Source of the DNA: Granulicella mallensis MP5ACTX8
Lineage (GTDB): Bacteria; Acidobacteriota; Terriglobia; Terriglobales; Acidobacteriaceae
Length of the DNA: 64,000 nt
Direction: 5' to 3'
Assembly (NCBI RefSeq): GCF_000178955.2
Contig: NC_016631.1
Span: 4,898,001-4,962,000, forward strand
Positions 24,642 to 33,848 of the stretch are shown here, in pieces. Made by a program: the position numbers and the translations under genes. Below the pieces are notes generated by a model. The model was not told the origin of the DNA and did not search any database. It saw only the letters and a list, made by a program, of their open reading frames with translations. Every line of letters begins with the position of its first letter. The first letter of the stretch is position 1.

Positions 24642-27188
24642 CTACATCAGGTGCATCGCATCGACGTCCACCACTACGGACCGCCGTGGAATCTCCTCGC
24701 GATCCATCACTGCCAGCATCTCCCGCAACGCAGGTCCCAACACATCCCGGCGGTCAGCCTTGAGGATCAAGTGATAGCGATAGATCCGTTTCAGCCGCGA
24801 TAACGGCGCCGCCGCCGGCCCCAGCACGCGCACACCAGCCAGCTTTCGCTGCTCGAACCACCGCCCCAATCGCGACGACCAGTCCAGCACCTCTTCCAGG
24901 TGCTCGCTCTGCACGATCACGTTTGCCAGCACGCTGAACGGCGGATACCGCATTCCCCGGCGAAAGTACATCTCCCGCGCTGCGAAGCCGGTGTAATCAT
25001 GCTCTCGCGCGAACTTGTTCACATAGTGGTCGGGCTGGTAGGTCTGCACCAGCACCTTGCCCGGCAGGTCGCCGCGTCCCGCCCGCCCGCTCACCTGCGT
25101 GATGAGTTGGAAGACGCGCTCCGCAGCGCGAAAGTCCGGCAGCCCCAGCGCAAAGTCCGCGCCGACGACGCCCACCAGCGTCACACCGTGAATATCATGC
25201 CCCTTCGCGATCATCTGCGTGCCCACCAGCAGGTTGATCTCGCCCGAATGCAGGCGCGACAGCAGCCGTTCCATGTCTCCGCGCGTACGCACCGTATCGC
25301 GATCCATGCGGCCGATACGCGCCCCCGGAAACAGCTCCTGCAGCCGCTCCTCGCCCTGCTGCGACCCCGCGCCAAGGTAGTACAGATGCTCGCTCGCGCA
25401 CTTCGGACAGGCCTTCGGGACACCGCGCTTGTAGCCGCAGTAATGGCACTCCAACCGCTGCCCCACGCGGGCCTCGCCGTTGAGATCCTGCTCGTTGCCG
25501 GGCTTGTGGTACGTCAGCGAGATTGCGCAGTTCTCACACTCGATCTTCTCGCCGCAGCTTCGGCACATCACCACGAAGCTGTATCCACGCCGGTTGAGGA
25601 GAATAATCGCCTGCTCGCCACGATCGAGCGTGGCCTGTGTCTCGACGAGCAGTTTGCGCGAAAACATCTGCTCCTGCCCGGTCTCGCGAAACTCCTCGCG
25701 CATGTCGATCATCTCGACCGCAGGCAGGGGCCGCGATTGCACCCGCTCGCGCATCTCGACCCTGGCATAGCGTCCGCGCTCGGCGTTGTTCCAGCTCTCC
25801 AGCGAAGGCGTCGCCGAGCCCAGCACCACCGTGCAGCCCAGCAGCTTCGCCCGCATCACCGCAACGTCGCGCCCGTGATAGCGCGGAGTCTCCTCCTGTT
25901 TGTAACTGCCGTCATGCTCTTCATCGACGAGGATCAGCCCCAAATCGGGCATCGGCGCAAACACCGCCGAACGCGTGCCGACCACCACCCGAGCCTCTCC
26001 ACGGCGTATGCGATGCCACTGCTCGGCGCGCTCATCCGGCGTAAGCTGCGAGTGCAGCAGCGCCACCTCACCCGCAAACGCAGCGACCATCTGAGCCGCA
26101 ATGCCCGGCGTCAGTCCGATCTCCGGCACCAGCAGCAGCGCGCTCTTCCCCGCCGCCAACGCGCGCTGCATCGCAGCGACATACACCGCCGTCTTGCCCG
26201 AGCCGGTAATCCCATACAGCAGGTGCGGACGAAATCCACCCTTCTCCATCGCCGCGACCAGCGTACCCAGCGCCTCGGTCTGCGCCTCGTTCAACGCGTG
26301 TTCATGCGCAAACTTCTTGCCGCCATTTCCCAGTCCGCTCACATGAAACGCCTGGGCGGTTTCTTCCAGCCGCACCAACCCACGCTTCACCAGCGTCGCC
26401 AGCGTCGAGTCAGGAACACCCCGCGCCCCAAGCCGCGCGCGCAGCTCGCGCACCAGCTCACGCCCCCCGCAACCCGCCAGCTCCGCCATCACCGCAAGCT
26501 GATTCTCATTCAGCTTCGGCAACCGCTTCCCCGCCGCCGCATCGCTCTCTAATCCCTGTTCCCTAATTCCTGATCCCTGCTCTTCAAGCACCGCAACCGT
26601 CTCCAGCCGCCGCGCATCGCGCACCTCGGCAAGCGGCTCGCGCACCAGCCAGCGCTTCTTCGCCATCGCATCGAGCAGAGCCTTGTTTGCCCCGGTCGCA
26701 CTGCGAATCGCCGAGATCTTGGACGTCTCTCCCGATTCCAGGTAGTTCAGCACCGCGTATTCGCGATTCTGATCTTCGACGCTCAGCTTCGAACGCCGCG
26801 ACGAACCCTTCGCCGCGCCCTCATATTGCACGCGCCTGCCCTGTTCGCCGATGCGATAGACCCACTGCCGCCGCACCTCCGCCGTCAGCGGCAGCATGCC
26901 GCGCAGCACATCGCCCAGCGGCGCACAGTAGTACTGGGCGATCCACTTGCCAAGCTGCATCAACTCATCCGAAAGCAGCGCCGCTTCATCCAGCACGCAC
27001 GCAACGGCCTTGACCTCGACCTCCGGCCCAGGACGCACGTCATGCACTCCCACCACGACGCCGATCAGTTGCTGCCCGCCAAACGGCACCAGTACACGAG
27101 CGCCAACCTCTGCCTCAAGCTCTCTCAGCTCATAGGTAAAGGCCCGGTCCAGGGGTACCGGCAACGCGACATCGCAAAACAGGCTCAC
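24642..27188 (-). CDS. priA: primosomal replication restart helicase PriA
   Basis: An 848-residue superfamily 2 helicase that reloads the replisome at stalled forks. Domains: N-terminal DNA-binding part (VALPVPLDRAFTYELRE), Walker A GITGSGKTAVYVAAM, Walker B DEEHD, ATPSLESW, eight zinc-binding cysteines (CRSCGEKIECENC and CHYCGYKRGVPKACPKC), and GTQMIAKGHD, RAGRGDLPGKVLVQT. Start is GTG at 27188. Residues about 203-215 (EEQGSGIREQGLES) are encoded by a heptamer repeat absent from the family, in the linker before the helicase core, so probably tolerated. Downstream it converges on the HU gene. Confidence 0.95.
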   Translation of the reverse strand: MSLFCDVALPVPLDRAFTYELRELEAEVGARVLVPFGGQQLIGVVVGVHDVRPGPEVEVKAVACVLDEAALLSDELMQLGKWIAQYYCAPLGDVLRGMLPLTAEVRRQWVYRIGEQGRRVQYEGAAKGSSRRSKLSVEDQNREYAVLNYLESGETSKISAIRSATGANKALLDAMAKKRWLVREPLAEVRDARRLETVAVLEEQGSGIREQGLESDAAAGKRLPKLNENQLAVMAELAGCGGRELVRELRARLGARGVPDSTLATLVKRGLVRLEETAQAFHVSGLGNGGKKFAHEHALNEAQTEALGTLVAAMEKGGFRPHLLYGITGSGKTAVYVAAMQRALAAGKSALLLVPEIGLTPGIAAQMVAAFAGEVALLHSQLTPDERAEQWHRIRRGEARVVVGTRSAVFAPMPDLGLILVDEEHDGSYKQEETPRYHGRDVAVMRAKLLGCTVVLGSATPSLESWNNAERGRYARVEMRERVQSRPLPAVEMIDMREEFRETGQEQMFSRKLLVETQATLDRGEQAIILLNRRGYSFVVMCRSCGEKIECENCAISLTYHKPGNEQDLNGEARVGQRLECHYCGYKRGVPKACPKCASEHLYYLGAGSQQGEERLQELFPGARIGRMDRDTVRTRGDMERLLSRLHSGEINLLVGTQMIAKGHDIHGVTLVGVVGADFALGLPDFRAAERVFQLITQVSGRAGRGDLPGKVLVQTYQPDHYVNKFAREHDYTGFAAREMYFRRGMRYPPFSVLANVIVQSEHLEEVLDWSSRLGRWFEQRKLAGVRVLGPAAAPLSRLKRIYRYHLILKADRRDVLGPALREMLAVMDREEIPRRSVVVDVDAMHLM
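26545..26580. repeat. heptamer repeat inside priA
   Basis: CTCTAATCCCTGTTCCCTAATTCCTGATCCCTGC, five degenerate heptamers (TAATCCC/TGTTCCC type) in the coding region. The translated peptide GIREQGL is shared with the tilS insertion. Confidence 0.8.
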
Positions 27189-27229
27189 TCTTCCAGCCTA
27201 AACGTCTCCCGGCCCCAGCAATGCACAGC

Positions 27230-27266
27230 TCTCTCGCATCTCGCAACTCGCAAACTCGCCGCTCGT
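27230..27266. repeat. CTCGCAA heptamers upstream of priA
   Basis: CTCTCGC, ATCTCGC, AACTCGC, AAACTCGC in a row in the spacer between the alanyl-tRNA editing gene and priA. Same period of seven as the other arrays, different word. Confidence 0.65.
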
Positions 27267-27293
27267 AAAGAAAACCCGCCCCAGGTTTACTGC

Positions 27294-28565
27294 TCAACCC
27301 GCAATAGCCTCGACCAATTGCCCCAGCAAAGCCTCCACCTGCTCCGCACGGCATACCCCCTGCGCACGGTCCGCTGAGCCCCCGCCGCGAGCTCCTGCGG
27401 CACTCAGCACCTCGCGAAGGACCTTGCCACAGTCGGTCAGCAACCCCACAGGCCGTGCCATCGCAATCGAGCCCTCCGGCCCATTCGTCGCGCCCACAAC
27501 CGCCATACGGCCGAAACCAGCCACCTTGGCAGCAACCTGCTTCGCGAACTCCATCTCCTTGCCCACAAACACCGCGCGCACCGCCGAGCCCTCCACAGCC
27601 TCCGCCACCAGCGCCACGGCCTCGGCCCGGGCAAGCTCTTCAATGAGCCCTCGCCGCTCCTTCGCCGCAGCCTTCGCATCTTCCAGCAGCGAGGCCACAC
27701 GCCCCGGCACATCTCCCGCGCCAACGCTCAGCGAACCCGCCACCTCGGCCAACAGACCAAAGTCCTTACGTGCTGCCTGGACCGCACGCAGGCCGCAGAC
27801 GAACTCCACCCGCCAGCCCTGGCGAACCTTCTCGACCCGCCGCAGCATCACCCCGCCAATAGCTCCGGTCGACGCCACATGCGTTCCGCCGCAGGCGTTG
27901 AACTCCACGCCCTGCATCTCGACGATCCGCATCGGCCCCTCGCGCTCCGGAAGCTTGCGCAGGTCGCCACGCTCGTACATCTCCTCTGCCTCACCCCGCG
28001 AAACCCACCGAGGCGTCAGCACACGATCCGCAAAGACCAACCGATTCGCCGCAGTCTCTACCCGCTGCAACTCGTCCTCAGACAGCCGCTCCGAGCCTTC
28101 ACGCAGCACAAGGTCGATACTCGAAGTCTCCGCGCCCAGGTGAAACGAAACCGTCTTCGCCTCCAGCTCGCTCAGGAACGCCGCCGACAGTAGATGCTGC
28201 CCCGAGTGCTGCTGCACATGGTCCATGCGCCTCGCGGCATCGACGCGGCCCGTAATCTCCGTGCCTTCGACTAGCGGCTTGCGGACATAGTGCCACACCT
28301 CGCCCGCCTCGTCCTCTTCAACACGTTCGACCGCAACCTCCAGCGTCGCTCCGCTGCGCGAGACGGCGACGAGCACGCCGGTATCCCACGGCTGGCCGCC
28401 GCCTTCGGGATAAAAAGCCGTACGATCGAGCGCCACCTGCCAAAGCTGCTGCTTCTCGCCTGCTTCGTTCTTCTCGTGCGAGTCCAGACGAATATCCGCC
28501 ACCGTCGCCGTGAACTCCAGCGCCGGCGAGTCGTAATAAAGCCTCTCCCCTACAGAACCAGCCAC
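27294..28565 (-). CDS. stand-alone alanyl-tRNA editing protein (AlaX-like with DHHA1 domain)
   Basis: A 423-residue protein that resembles the editing and C-terminal parts of alanyl-tRNA synthetase and would deacylate mischarged Ser- or Gly-tRNA(Ala). The zinc-site motifs are complete: HSGQH at residues 120-124 and CGGTH near 228. RTAFYPEGGGQPWDTG is the preceding guide segment. The C-terminal part (about 310-420) is a DHHA1 domain with GARGGGSADRAQG. It lacks the aminoacylation domain. Start is GTG overlapping the fbp stop (TAGTG), so it is co-translated with fbp. Confidence 0.88.
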   Translation of the reverse strand: MAGSVGERLYYDSPALEFTATVADIRLDSHEKNEAGEKQQLWQVALDRTAFYPEGGGQPWDTGVLVAVSRSGATLEVAVERVEEDEAGEVWHYVRKPLVEGTEITGRVDAARRMDHVQQHSGQHLLSAAFLSELEAKTVSFHLGAETSSIDLVLREGSERLSEDELQRVETAANRLVFADRVLTPRWVSRGEAEEMYERGDLRKLPEREGPMRIVEMQGVEFNACGGTHVASTGAIGGVMLRRVEKVRQGWRVEFVCGLRAVQAARKDFGLLAEVAGSLSVGAGDVPGRVASLLEDAKAAAKERRGLIEELARAEAVALVAEAVEGSAVRAVFVGKEMEFAKQVAAKVAGFGRMAVVGATNGPEGSIAMARPVGLLTDCGKVLREVLSAAGARGGGSADRAQGVCRAEQVEALLGQLVEAIAG

Positions 28566-29524
28566 TAACGAGCCTCCAGCACGGCCTTCTGTAAGGCCTC
28601 GACCTCGCGCTTGCTGCCGACGATCAGTGCAGTGCGCTGGTGGATCTGCTCCGGCTGCAGCTCCATGATTCTCTCCGGCCCATTCACAGCCGCGCCGTTC
28701 GCCTGCTCGGCAAGCATCGCCAGAGGGTTCGCCTCATACAGCAACCGCAGCTTGCCCTTCGGAGCCTTATCTGTCGGCGGATACAGGAACACTCCCCCCT
28801 TGAGCAAAGTCCGATGAAAGTCCGCTACCAGGCTGCCGATATAGCGCGAGCTATAAGTCTTGCCATTCAGATCGCCGCGCAACAGCATCGCCAGGTACTC
28901 GCGATACGCCTCAGGCCAACTCGCGGCATTCGCTTCATTCGTCGAATAGTACGGTCCCTGCTCCGGCATCTGCATCGCATCGTTGCTGCGAATAAACTCG
29001 CCGTTATCGTCTAGTGTGAACGCAGCCACGCCCGTCCCGGTAGTCATCACCATCACCGTCGAAGGGCCATAGACGACATAGCCCGCCGCCACCTGCTTCG
29101 TTCCCTGCTGCAGAATGGACGCATCCAGGTCGCCGCCCTGCAACTCCTGCACACTGAAGATCGTGCCGACGTTCACATTCACGTCGATATTCGACGACCC
29201 ATCCAGCGGATCGAAGATCACGATGTACTTCGCTCCGGCGTTCGCAAAGACGACGGGCGCTTCGTCCTCTTCACTCACGCAGGCTGCTACACTCGCCGCC
29301 TGACCTAGCCACTTGATCATGACGTCGTTCGCGAAGACATCCAGCTTCTGCTGCTGTTCCCCCTGTACATTCACCGCGCCATACGCTCCCAGCGCGTCGC
29401 TCAGGCCCGCCAGCCGAATCTGCTTCGCAATCTCGCGCGCAGCCGCCGCAACACCACCGAACACCTCTCGCAACTCCGGGCTTCCGGCCGCCACATGCTG
29501 CTCTAACGCTACCTTCGTCGTCAT
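28565..29524 (-). CDS. fbp: class I fructose-1,6-bisphosphatase
   Basis: A 319-residue enzyme dephosphorylating fructose 1,6-bisphosphate in gluconeogenesis. The FBPase signature FDPLDGSSNIDVNV with metal-binding aspartates is complete, preceded by SEEDEAP, and GVFLYPPTDKAPKGKLRLLYEANPLAMLAEQ is the substrate-binding part. ATG at 29524 has GGAG six bases upstream; the frame extends to 29569. The stop overlaps the start of the alanyl-tRNA editing gene. The pairing of these two genes has no obvious metabolic logic. Confidence 0.95.
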   Translation of the reverse strand: MTTKVALEQHVAAGSPELREVFGGVAAAAREIAKQIRLAGLSDALGAYGAVNVQGEQQQKLDVFANDVMIKWLGQAASVAACVSEEDEAPVVFANAGAKYIVIFDPLDGSSNIDVNVNVGTIFSVQELQGGDLDASILQQGTKQVAAGYVVYGPSTVMVMTTGTGVAAFTLDDNGEFIRSNDAMQMPEQGPYYSTNEANAASWPEAYREYLAMLLRGDLNGKTYSSRYIGSLVADFHRTLLKGGVFLYPPTDKAPKGKLRLLYEANPLAMLAEQANGAAVNGPERIMELQPEQIHQRTALIVGSKREVEALQKAVLEAR

Positions 29525-29686
29525 CTCGTCTCCGCCACCTTCTCGAATCAAGCCAAACCTAACATCCATCTTAGAGCTTGCCCGAACCTGCGAGCATCCC
29601 TGCGACTACTTTGCCGCCGCCCTCACTTTTGAGGACGCCTTTGCTCTCGCCGTTGCCTAACCTTCTGCCTCCGCTTTTGCCTTTGC

Positions 29687-29940
29687 CTTTCTGGTTGTCA
29701 TTCCCGCAGGGAATCTGCTTTTGCTTTTGCTTTTGCTTTTGCCGTTGCTTTTGCCTTTCTGGCTTGTCATTCCGAGCGCAGCGAGTGAACCCGCTTCCTC
29801 CCGTTCTTTGTTCGTACTACCCGGAACGTATAGAGCAAAAACTAAAACGTATGCTGCCCCATAACATTTCCGGCACTACTACCGAAAAATGGGAGAAAGC
29901 AGGTTCGCTCGCTCCGCTCGGAATGACAACCAGAAAGGCA
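29687..29940. repeat. repeat element filling the fbp-M24 peptidase spacer
   Basis: A GTCATTCCCGCAGGGAATCT arm at 29697-29722 precedes imperfect 50-base inverted ends at 29752-29802 (TGCCTTTCTGGCTTGTCATT CCGAGCGCAG) and 29891-29940. Simple TTTTGC repeats (29718-29755) sit between. Same family as 17623-17826. The 476-base spacer between the divergent genes otherwise contains no gene. Confidence 0.8.
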
Positions 29941-30000
29941 AAAGCAAAGACAACAGCAGCGATATAGCCCCGCCCCACAAATTCCACCTACAATTCCACC

Positions 30001-31290
30001 ATGCTCTCTCGCCGCCGCTTTCTCCTCACCGCCGCAGCCACAGCACCTACACTCGCCCTCCACGCCGAGCAGAAACCCGCAACCCAGCCTTCCGAGCCAT
30101 CCCTCCCCGCGCCCATCCTCGCGCTCACCGACCGCCGCAAAGACATCTCCCCCATCACCGTCAACGAGCGCAACGCGCGCCTGGACCGCGCCCGCGACCT
30201 GATGAAGCAGAACGGCCTGGACGCCATCCTGATCACCACCGGGGCCTCCATGCAGTACTTCACCGGAATCCGCTGGGGACAGTCGGAACGGCTCTTCGCC
30301 TACGTCATCCCCCAGGCCGCCGCGCCCTTCGTCATCTGCCCGCACCTGGAACGCGACCGCCTCAATGAGGCGCAGAAGCACTTCCCGGAGCACGATACGA
30401 CGCTCAGCTACCTCTGGCAGGAAAATCAGGACCCGTACGCCACCCTGCAGCACGCCTTAGCGGAGAGCTCCATCACTACAGGAACCCTCGGTCTGGAAGA
30501 ACACACGCAGTTCGCCTTCTCAAGCGCCATCGCCCACGCCTGCCCCGCTCTGAAGATCGTCTCCGCGACACCGGTCACATCAGGCTGCCGCTCGCTCAAA
30601 TCACAGGTCGAGCTCTCCCTGCTCCGCCTGGCGAACCAGATCACCTTCGACGTCTACAAGGCCGTCTATCTCTCGTGCGCCCCGGGCGACACCAACGACC
30701 ACTTCTCCGCACTCATCGCCAAGGCCTACGAACGCTGCGGCGTGCAGGGCGACGCCTCCTGCCAAACAGGCCCCAACTCCGCCGTGCCGCACGGCACCGG
30801 AACGCCGCAGATCATCCGCGAGCATGAGATCGTACTCATCGACGACGGCTGCACCGTCGACGGCTACACCTCGGACATCTCACGCAGCTTCGTCTACGGC
30901 ACGCCGACCGACCTGCAGCGCACCGTCTTCGATATCGTCCACCGCGCACAATCCGCGGCGCTGGCCGCAGCCCGGCCCGGCGTCGAAGCCCAGTCCGTCG
31001 ACGCCGCCGCCCGCAAGGTCATCACCGACGCCAACTATGGCCCCGGCTACGACTTCTTCACGCACCGCGTCGGCCACGGCATCGGGCTCGACATGCACGA
31101 GTGGCCCTACCTCGTCGGCGGCAACACCCAGAAGCTCGCCGCCAACATGGTCTTCTCCGACGAGCCGGGCATCTATCTCCCCGGCAAGTTCGGCGTTCGC
31201 CTCGAAGACGACATGTTCATCACCGAGAACGGAGCACAGTTATTCACTCCCCAAAGCCCCAGCCTGGAGCATCCGTTCGACAAAGCATGA
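30001..31290 (+). CDS. exported Xaa-Pro aminopeptidase-like M24 metallopeptidase
   Basis: A 429-residue creatinase/aminopeptidase-P fold peptidase that would remove N-terminal residues before proline. A twin-arginine signal (MLSRRRFLLTAAATAPTLAL) suggests folded export. The N-terminal creatinase domain (about 50-180) is followed by the catalytic domain with all five metal ligands in order: DDGCTVDGYTSDISR (two Asp), GHGIGLDMHEWP (His), EPGIYLPGKFGVRLEDD (two Glu). Some family members act as prolidases, so the precise substrate is uncertain. No Shine-Dalgarno sequence is obvious. Confidence 0.9.
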   Translation: MLSRRRFLLTAAATAPTLALHAEQKPATQPSEPSLPAPILALTDRRKDISPITVNERNARLDRARDLMKQNGLDAILITTGASMQYFTGIRWGQSERLFAYVIPQAAAPFVICPHLERDRLNEAQKHFPEHDTTLSYLWQENQDPYATLQHALAESSITTGTLGLEEHTQFAFSSAIAHACPALKIVSATPVTSGCRSLKSQVELSLLRLANQITFDVYKAVYLSCAPGDTNDHFSALIAKAYERCGVQGDASCQTGPNSAVPHGTGTPQIIREHEIVLIDDGCTVDGYTSDISRSFVYGTPTDLQRTVFDIVHRAQSAALAAARPGVEAQSVDAAARKVITDANYGPGYDFFTHRVGHGIGLDMHEWPYLVGGNTQKLAANMVFSDEPGIYLPGKFGVRLEDDMFITENGAQLFTPQSPSLEHPFDKA

Positions 31291-31305
31291 TCGATAGGGA
31301 ACAAA

Positions 31306-31602
31306 CTACGATGCGCTGATACCCTCCGTAAGGATGATGCGGTAGTCTCCACCCTGGAACCGATGTTTGCTGGCTTCCTGATACTCCTGGCTCTGATACC
31401 AGGCCTGCGCTTCTTCGTAGCTGGGAAACTCCAGGATGAGGATGTTCTCGGATGCAGCCCCCTCCAGGACCTCCTGACGGCCATGTCGAGCGCGGAAAAC
31501 AACTGGATGATCTTTAAAACTGGCCGGTGCCAGTTCTTTGTACTGATCCAACTGAGCCTGATTCCGAGTCTTTTCACGCGTAATGACAACATAAGCGGGC
31601 AT
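31306..31602 (-). CDS. DUF1330 domain-containing protein
   Basis: A 98-residue small cytoplasmic protein with the dimeric ferredoxin-like fold of DUF1330. MPAYVVITREKTRNQAQLDQY opens the domain, and LEGAASENILILEFPSYEEAQAWYQSQEYQEA contains the conserved E-F-P-S-x-E-x-A-x-x-W-Y-x-S-x-x-Y pattern. ATG at 31602 has GGAGAG four bases upstream; the longer frame to 31659 lacks any ribosome site. No function is established for this family. It converges on the M24 peptidase gene. Confidence 0.88.
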   Translation of the reverse strand: MPAYVVITREKTRNQAQLDQYKELAPASFKDHPVVFRARHGRQEVLEGAASENILILEFPSYEEAQAWYQSQEYQEASKHRFQGGDYRIILTEGISAS

Positions 31603-31737
31603 TTTCTCTCCTATAAACAGCGGCTTATCCAGGCTGTATTCCCAAAACGATACAAGCATCTGGCTGACAGCGTTATGTCAGGAGACTTTAGAACAGCGTC
31701 ACGCTGGACGAGAACAACTTTTCTATAGACCCTTTTA

Positions 31738-31798
31738 AAAACTGTCATCTCGACCGAAGGCGGCATATTTTGCCGCCTTCGGTCGAGATGACAGTTTT
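31738..31798. repeat. 28-bp perfect hairpin (GTCATCTCGACCGAAG word)
   Basis: AAAACTGTCATCTCGACCGA AGGCGGCA at 31738-31765 and its exact complement at 31771-31798, with a TATTT loop. It lies between the CocE hydrolase and the DUF1330 gene. A half copy of the word occurs at 34905-34921. The stem has flanking A and T runs and may also terminate transcription on both strands. Confidence 0.85.
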
Positions 31799-31831
31799 GG
31801 AACACTTATAGAAGAATCGCTCTGTAAGCCA

Positions 31832-33784
31832 CTACTTCGGCAACACCATCAACTCCACCCCACTCGCCGCATCCACCTGGTGAAACACCGTCTCGGTAGC
31901 CTTCTTGAAATCCTCCGGCTTAGCCGTGAAGATATCCTCGAACGTCTGCGGATTGCGGTCTACCAGCGGGAACCACGAGCTCTGCACCTGCACCATGATG
32001 CGGTGCCCCTTCAGGAACGTGTGATTCACGTCCTGCATGGTGAATTCGACCTCCGTCACCTTGCCCGGAGCCAGCGGCTCGGGCTTCTCCCACGAGTTCC
32101 GGAACTTGGAGCGCATCGGCTCGCCGCGTATCATCATCTCGTAGCCCTGCAGGAACACCGGAGGAGCAGCCGTCACATGCTTGCCCTCGGCCTCGTCCTC
32201 ACTGGCATCCTTGTAGTCGTTCGGATATACATCGATCAGCTTCACGACAAAGTCCGAGTCTGTGCCCGTTGAAGCAATCTTCAGCTTCGGCTTCACCGGG
32301 CCTGCAACGGTCACATCCTCCGTCAGAGGCTCGGTCTCGTACACCAGCACGTCAGGACGCCGCGCGGCAAAGCGCTGATCGTCGTCCATGTAACGCTGCG
32401 GAATGTCGTCCGTCGTGTACTCGGTAAACGGCACCGGATGCGCCGGATCGCTCACATACTCGTCCTTGCTGTCGCGCTCCTGCGGCTCGGTCCAGGCCAG
32501 CCCGCCATTAGGCTGGAAGTAGATCGTCTTCGCCACAGCCTGCTTCGGCGGCCAGGCATCGTACTTCTTCCAGACATTGCTTCCGGTCTCGAACACATAG
32601 GCCTTGGGTAGCGGCGTCCAGTCTGCGTTCTTCAGATAGTGCGCAAAGAACGGAGCCTCAATGTTCTCGCGATAGAACGTCCCCGCCTCCGAACCGAAGT
32701 CGATATCTCCCAGCGAAGAACCCGGCCCACGCGCCCATCCACCATGCACCCACGGTCCCTCCACCAGCGTATTCGCGGCAGCTTCAGGACTCAGCTTGTC
32801 GATCGCATGAAAGACCTTCACCGGTCCCGACAGGTCTTCCGCATCGAACCAACCACCCACAGCCATTACGGCAGTCTTCACCCCGTGCATATGCGGCGCG
32901 AGATTACGCTCCTGCCAATAGCTATCGTAGGTCGTGTGCACGATCTGATCGTGGAAGTATTCGTTCGTCCCGCCCTTCGGCGTATCCAGGTTTGCAAGCG
33001 TCTGCATGCCCAGGTAGTAGGCATACATGTCCTTCGTCCCGAAGTCGAAGTCGTTCTTCGGCTCAACCTTCAGAGGGTTCTTCTGCGGAGCGAAGAACGG
33101 CGCATAGAACGAGTGGTTGCCATCCAGCATGAACGCCCCACCATGATAGGCATCGTCTCCCATCCAGAGATCGATGATCGGCGCCTGGGGACTCGCCGCT
33201 TTGATCGCCGGATGGCTGTCCACGATGCTCGCCGCCGTATAGAACCCCGGATAGCTGATGCCCTGGATGCCGACATTGCCGTTATTGGCAGGAATATTCT
33301 TCAGCAGCCACTCGACCGTGTCATACATATCCGTGGACTCATCGATTCCCTTGCCGTCCTTCGACGGGGTCATCTCAACCCACTTGCCTTCGCTCTCCCA
33401 CCGCCCGCGCACATCCTGGCAGACGAGGATATAACCGCTCTTCAACAGTGTGGCGTTGTTTGTCACGCGGGGCTGAACCACATCGTTGCCATAGTTACCG
33501 CAGCTATACGGCGTACGCGACATCATGAACGGATACGGCCCCGCATCGCTGAACTGCCCCGCAACCGGCGTATAGACGACGGTATAGAGCTTCACCCCGT
33601 CACGCATCGCAATGCGGTACTCGTGCTTGGAGTAGTGTGCCTTCGTGAACTCCATCAGTTCGCGCATCCGCTGCTGTGGCGAAGGCTGTGGGGCTGGCGC
33701 AGGAGCCTGTGTCTGCGCTGAGGCTATGGCCAGCGAACCCAAGAAAATACCGGCCATGACAGCCGACTTCAAAGCAACACCCAT
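31832..33784 (-). CDS. secreted CocE/NonD-family alpha/beta hydrolase
   Basis: A 650-residue exported hydrolase related to cocaine esterase and X-Pro dipeptidyl peptidase S15. A signal peptide (to about residue 23, IASAQ) is followed by the alpha/beta domain: SRTPYS, VCQDVRGRWESEGKW, the nucleophile elbow GISYPGFYTAAS, and GGWFDAEDLSGPVKVF with the acid. The C-terminal jelly-roll-like domain of this family begins near TVAGPVKPKLKIASTGTDSDFVVKL. ATG at 33784 has AGGGAGAG eight bases upstream. Substrate unknown: an ester, an amide or an Xaa-Pro peptide. Confidence 0.92.
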   Translation of the reverse strand: MGVALKSAVMAGIFLGSLAIASAQTQAPAPAPQPSPQQRMRELMEFTKAHYSKHEYRIAMRDGVKLYTVVYTPVAGQFSDAGPYPFMMSRTPYSCGNYGNDVVQPRVTNNATLLKSGYILVCQDVRGRWESEGKWVEMTPSKDGKGIDESTDMYDTVEWLLKNIPANNGNVGIQGISYPGFYTAASIVDSHPAIKAASPQAPIIDLWMGDDAYHGGAFMLDGNHSFYAPFFAPQKNPLKVEPKNDFDFGTKDMYAYYLGMQTLANLDTPKGGTNEYFHDQIVHTTYDSYWQERNLAPHMHGVKTAVMAVGGWFDAEDLSGPVKVFHAIDKLSPEAAANTLVEGPWVHGGWARGPGSSLGDIDFGSEAGTFYRENIEAPFFAHYLKNADWTPLPKAYVFETGSNVWKKYDAWPPKQAVAKTIYFQPNGGLAWTEPQERDSKDEYVSDPAHPVPFTEYTTDDIPQRYMDDDQRFAARRPDVLVYETEPLTEDVTVAGPVKPKLKIASTGTDSDFVVKLIDVYPNDYKDASEDEAEGKHVTAAPPVFLQGYEMMIRGEPMRSKFRNSWEKPEPLAPGKVTEVEFTMQDVNHTFLKGHRIMVQVQSSWFPLVDRNPQTFEDIFTAKPEDFKKATETVFHQVDAASGVELMVLPK

Positions 33785-33848
33785 CACACTCTCCCTGTTC
33801 AAAGACGCTTCCCGACCAAGCAATCACTTATTCTGCCATACTGCTGCA

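Noticed and set aside
31738-31798. Intrinsic terminator call for the perfect hairpin
   Set aside because: The T-run is weak and the same words appear in other spacers unlinked to gene ends; kept as a repeat instead.
33645-33848. 68 extra residues upstream of the VWA protein
   Set aside because: They overlap the divergent hydrolase coding region and precede a perfect signal peptide at 33849.
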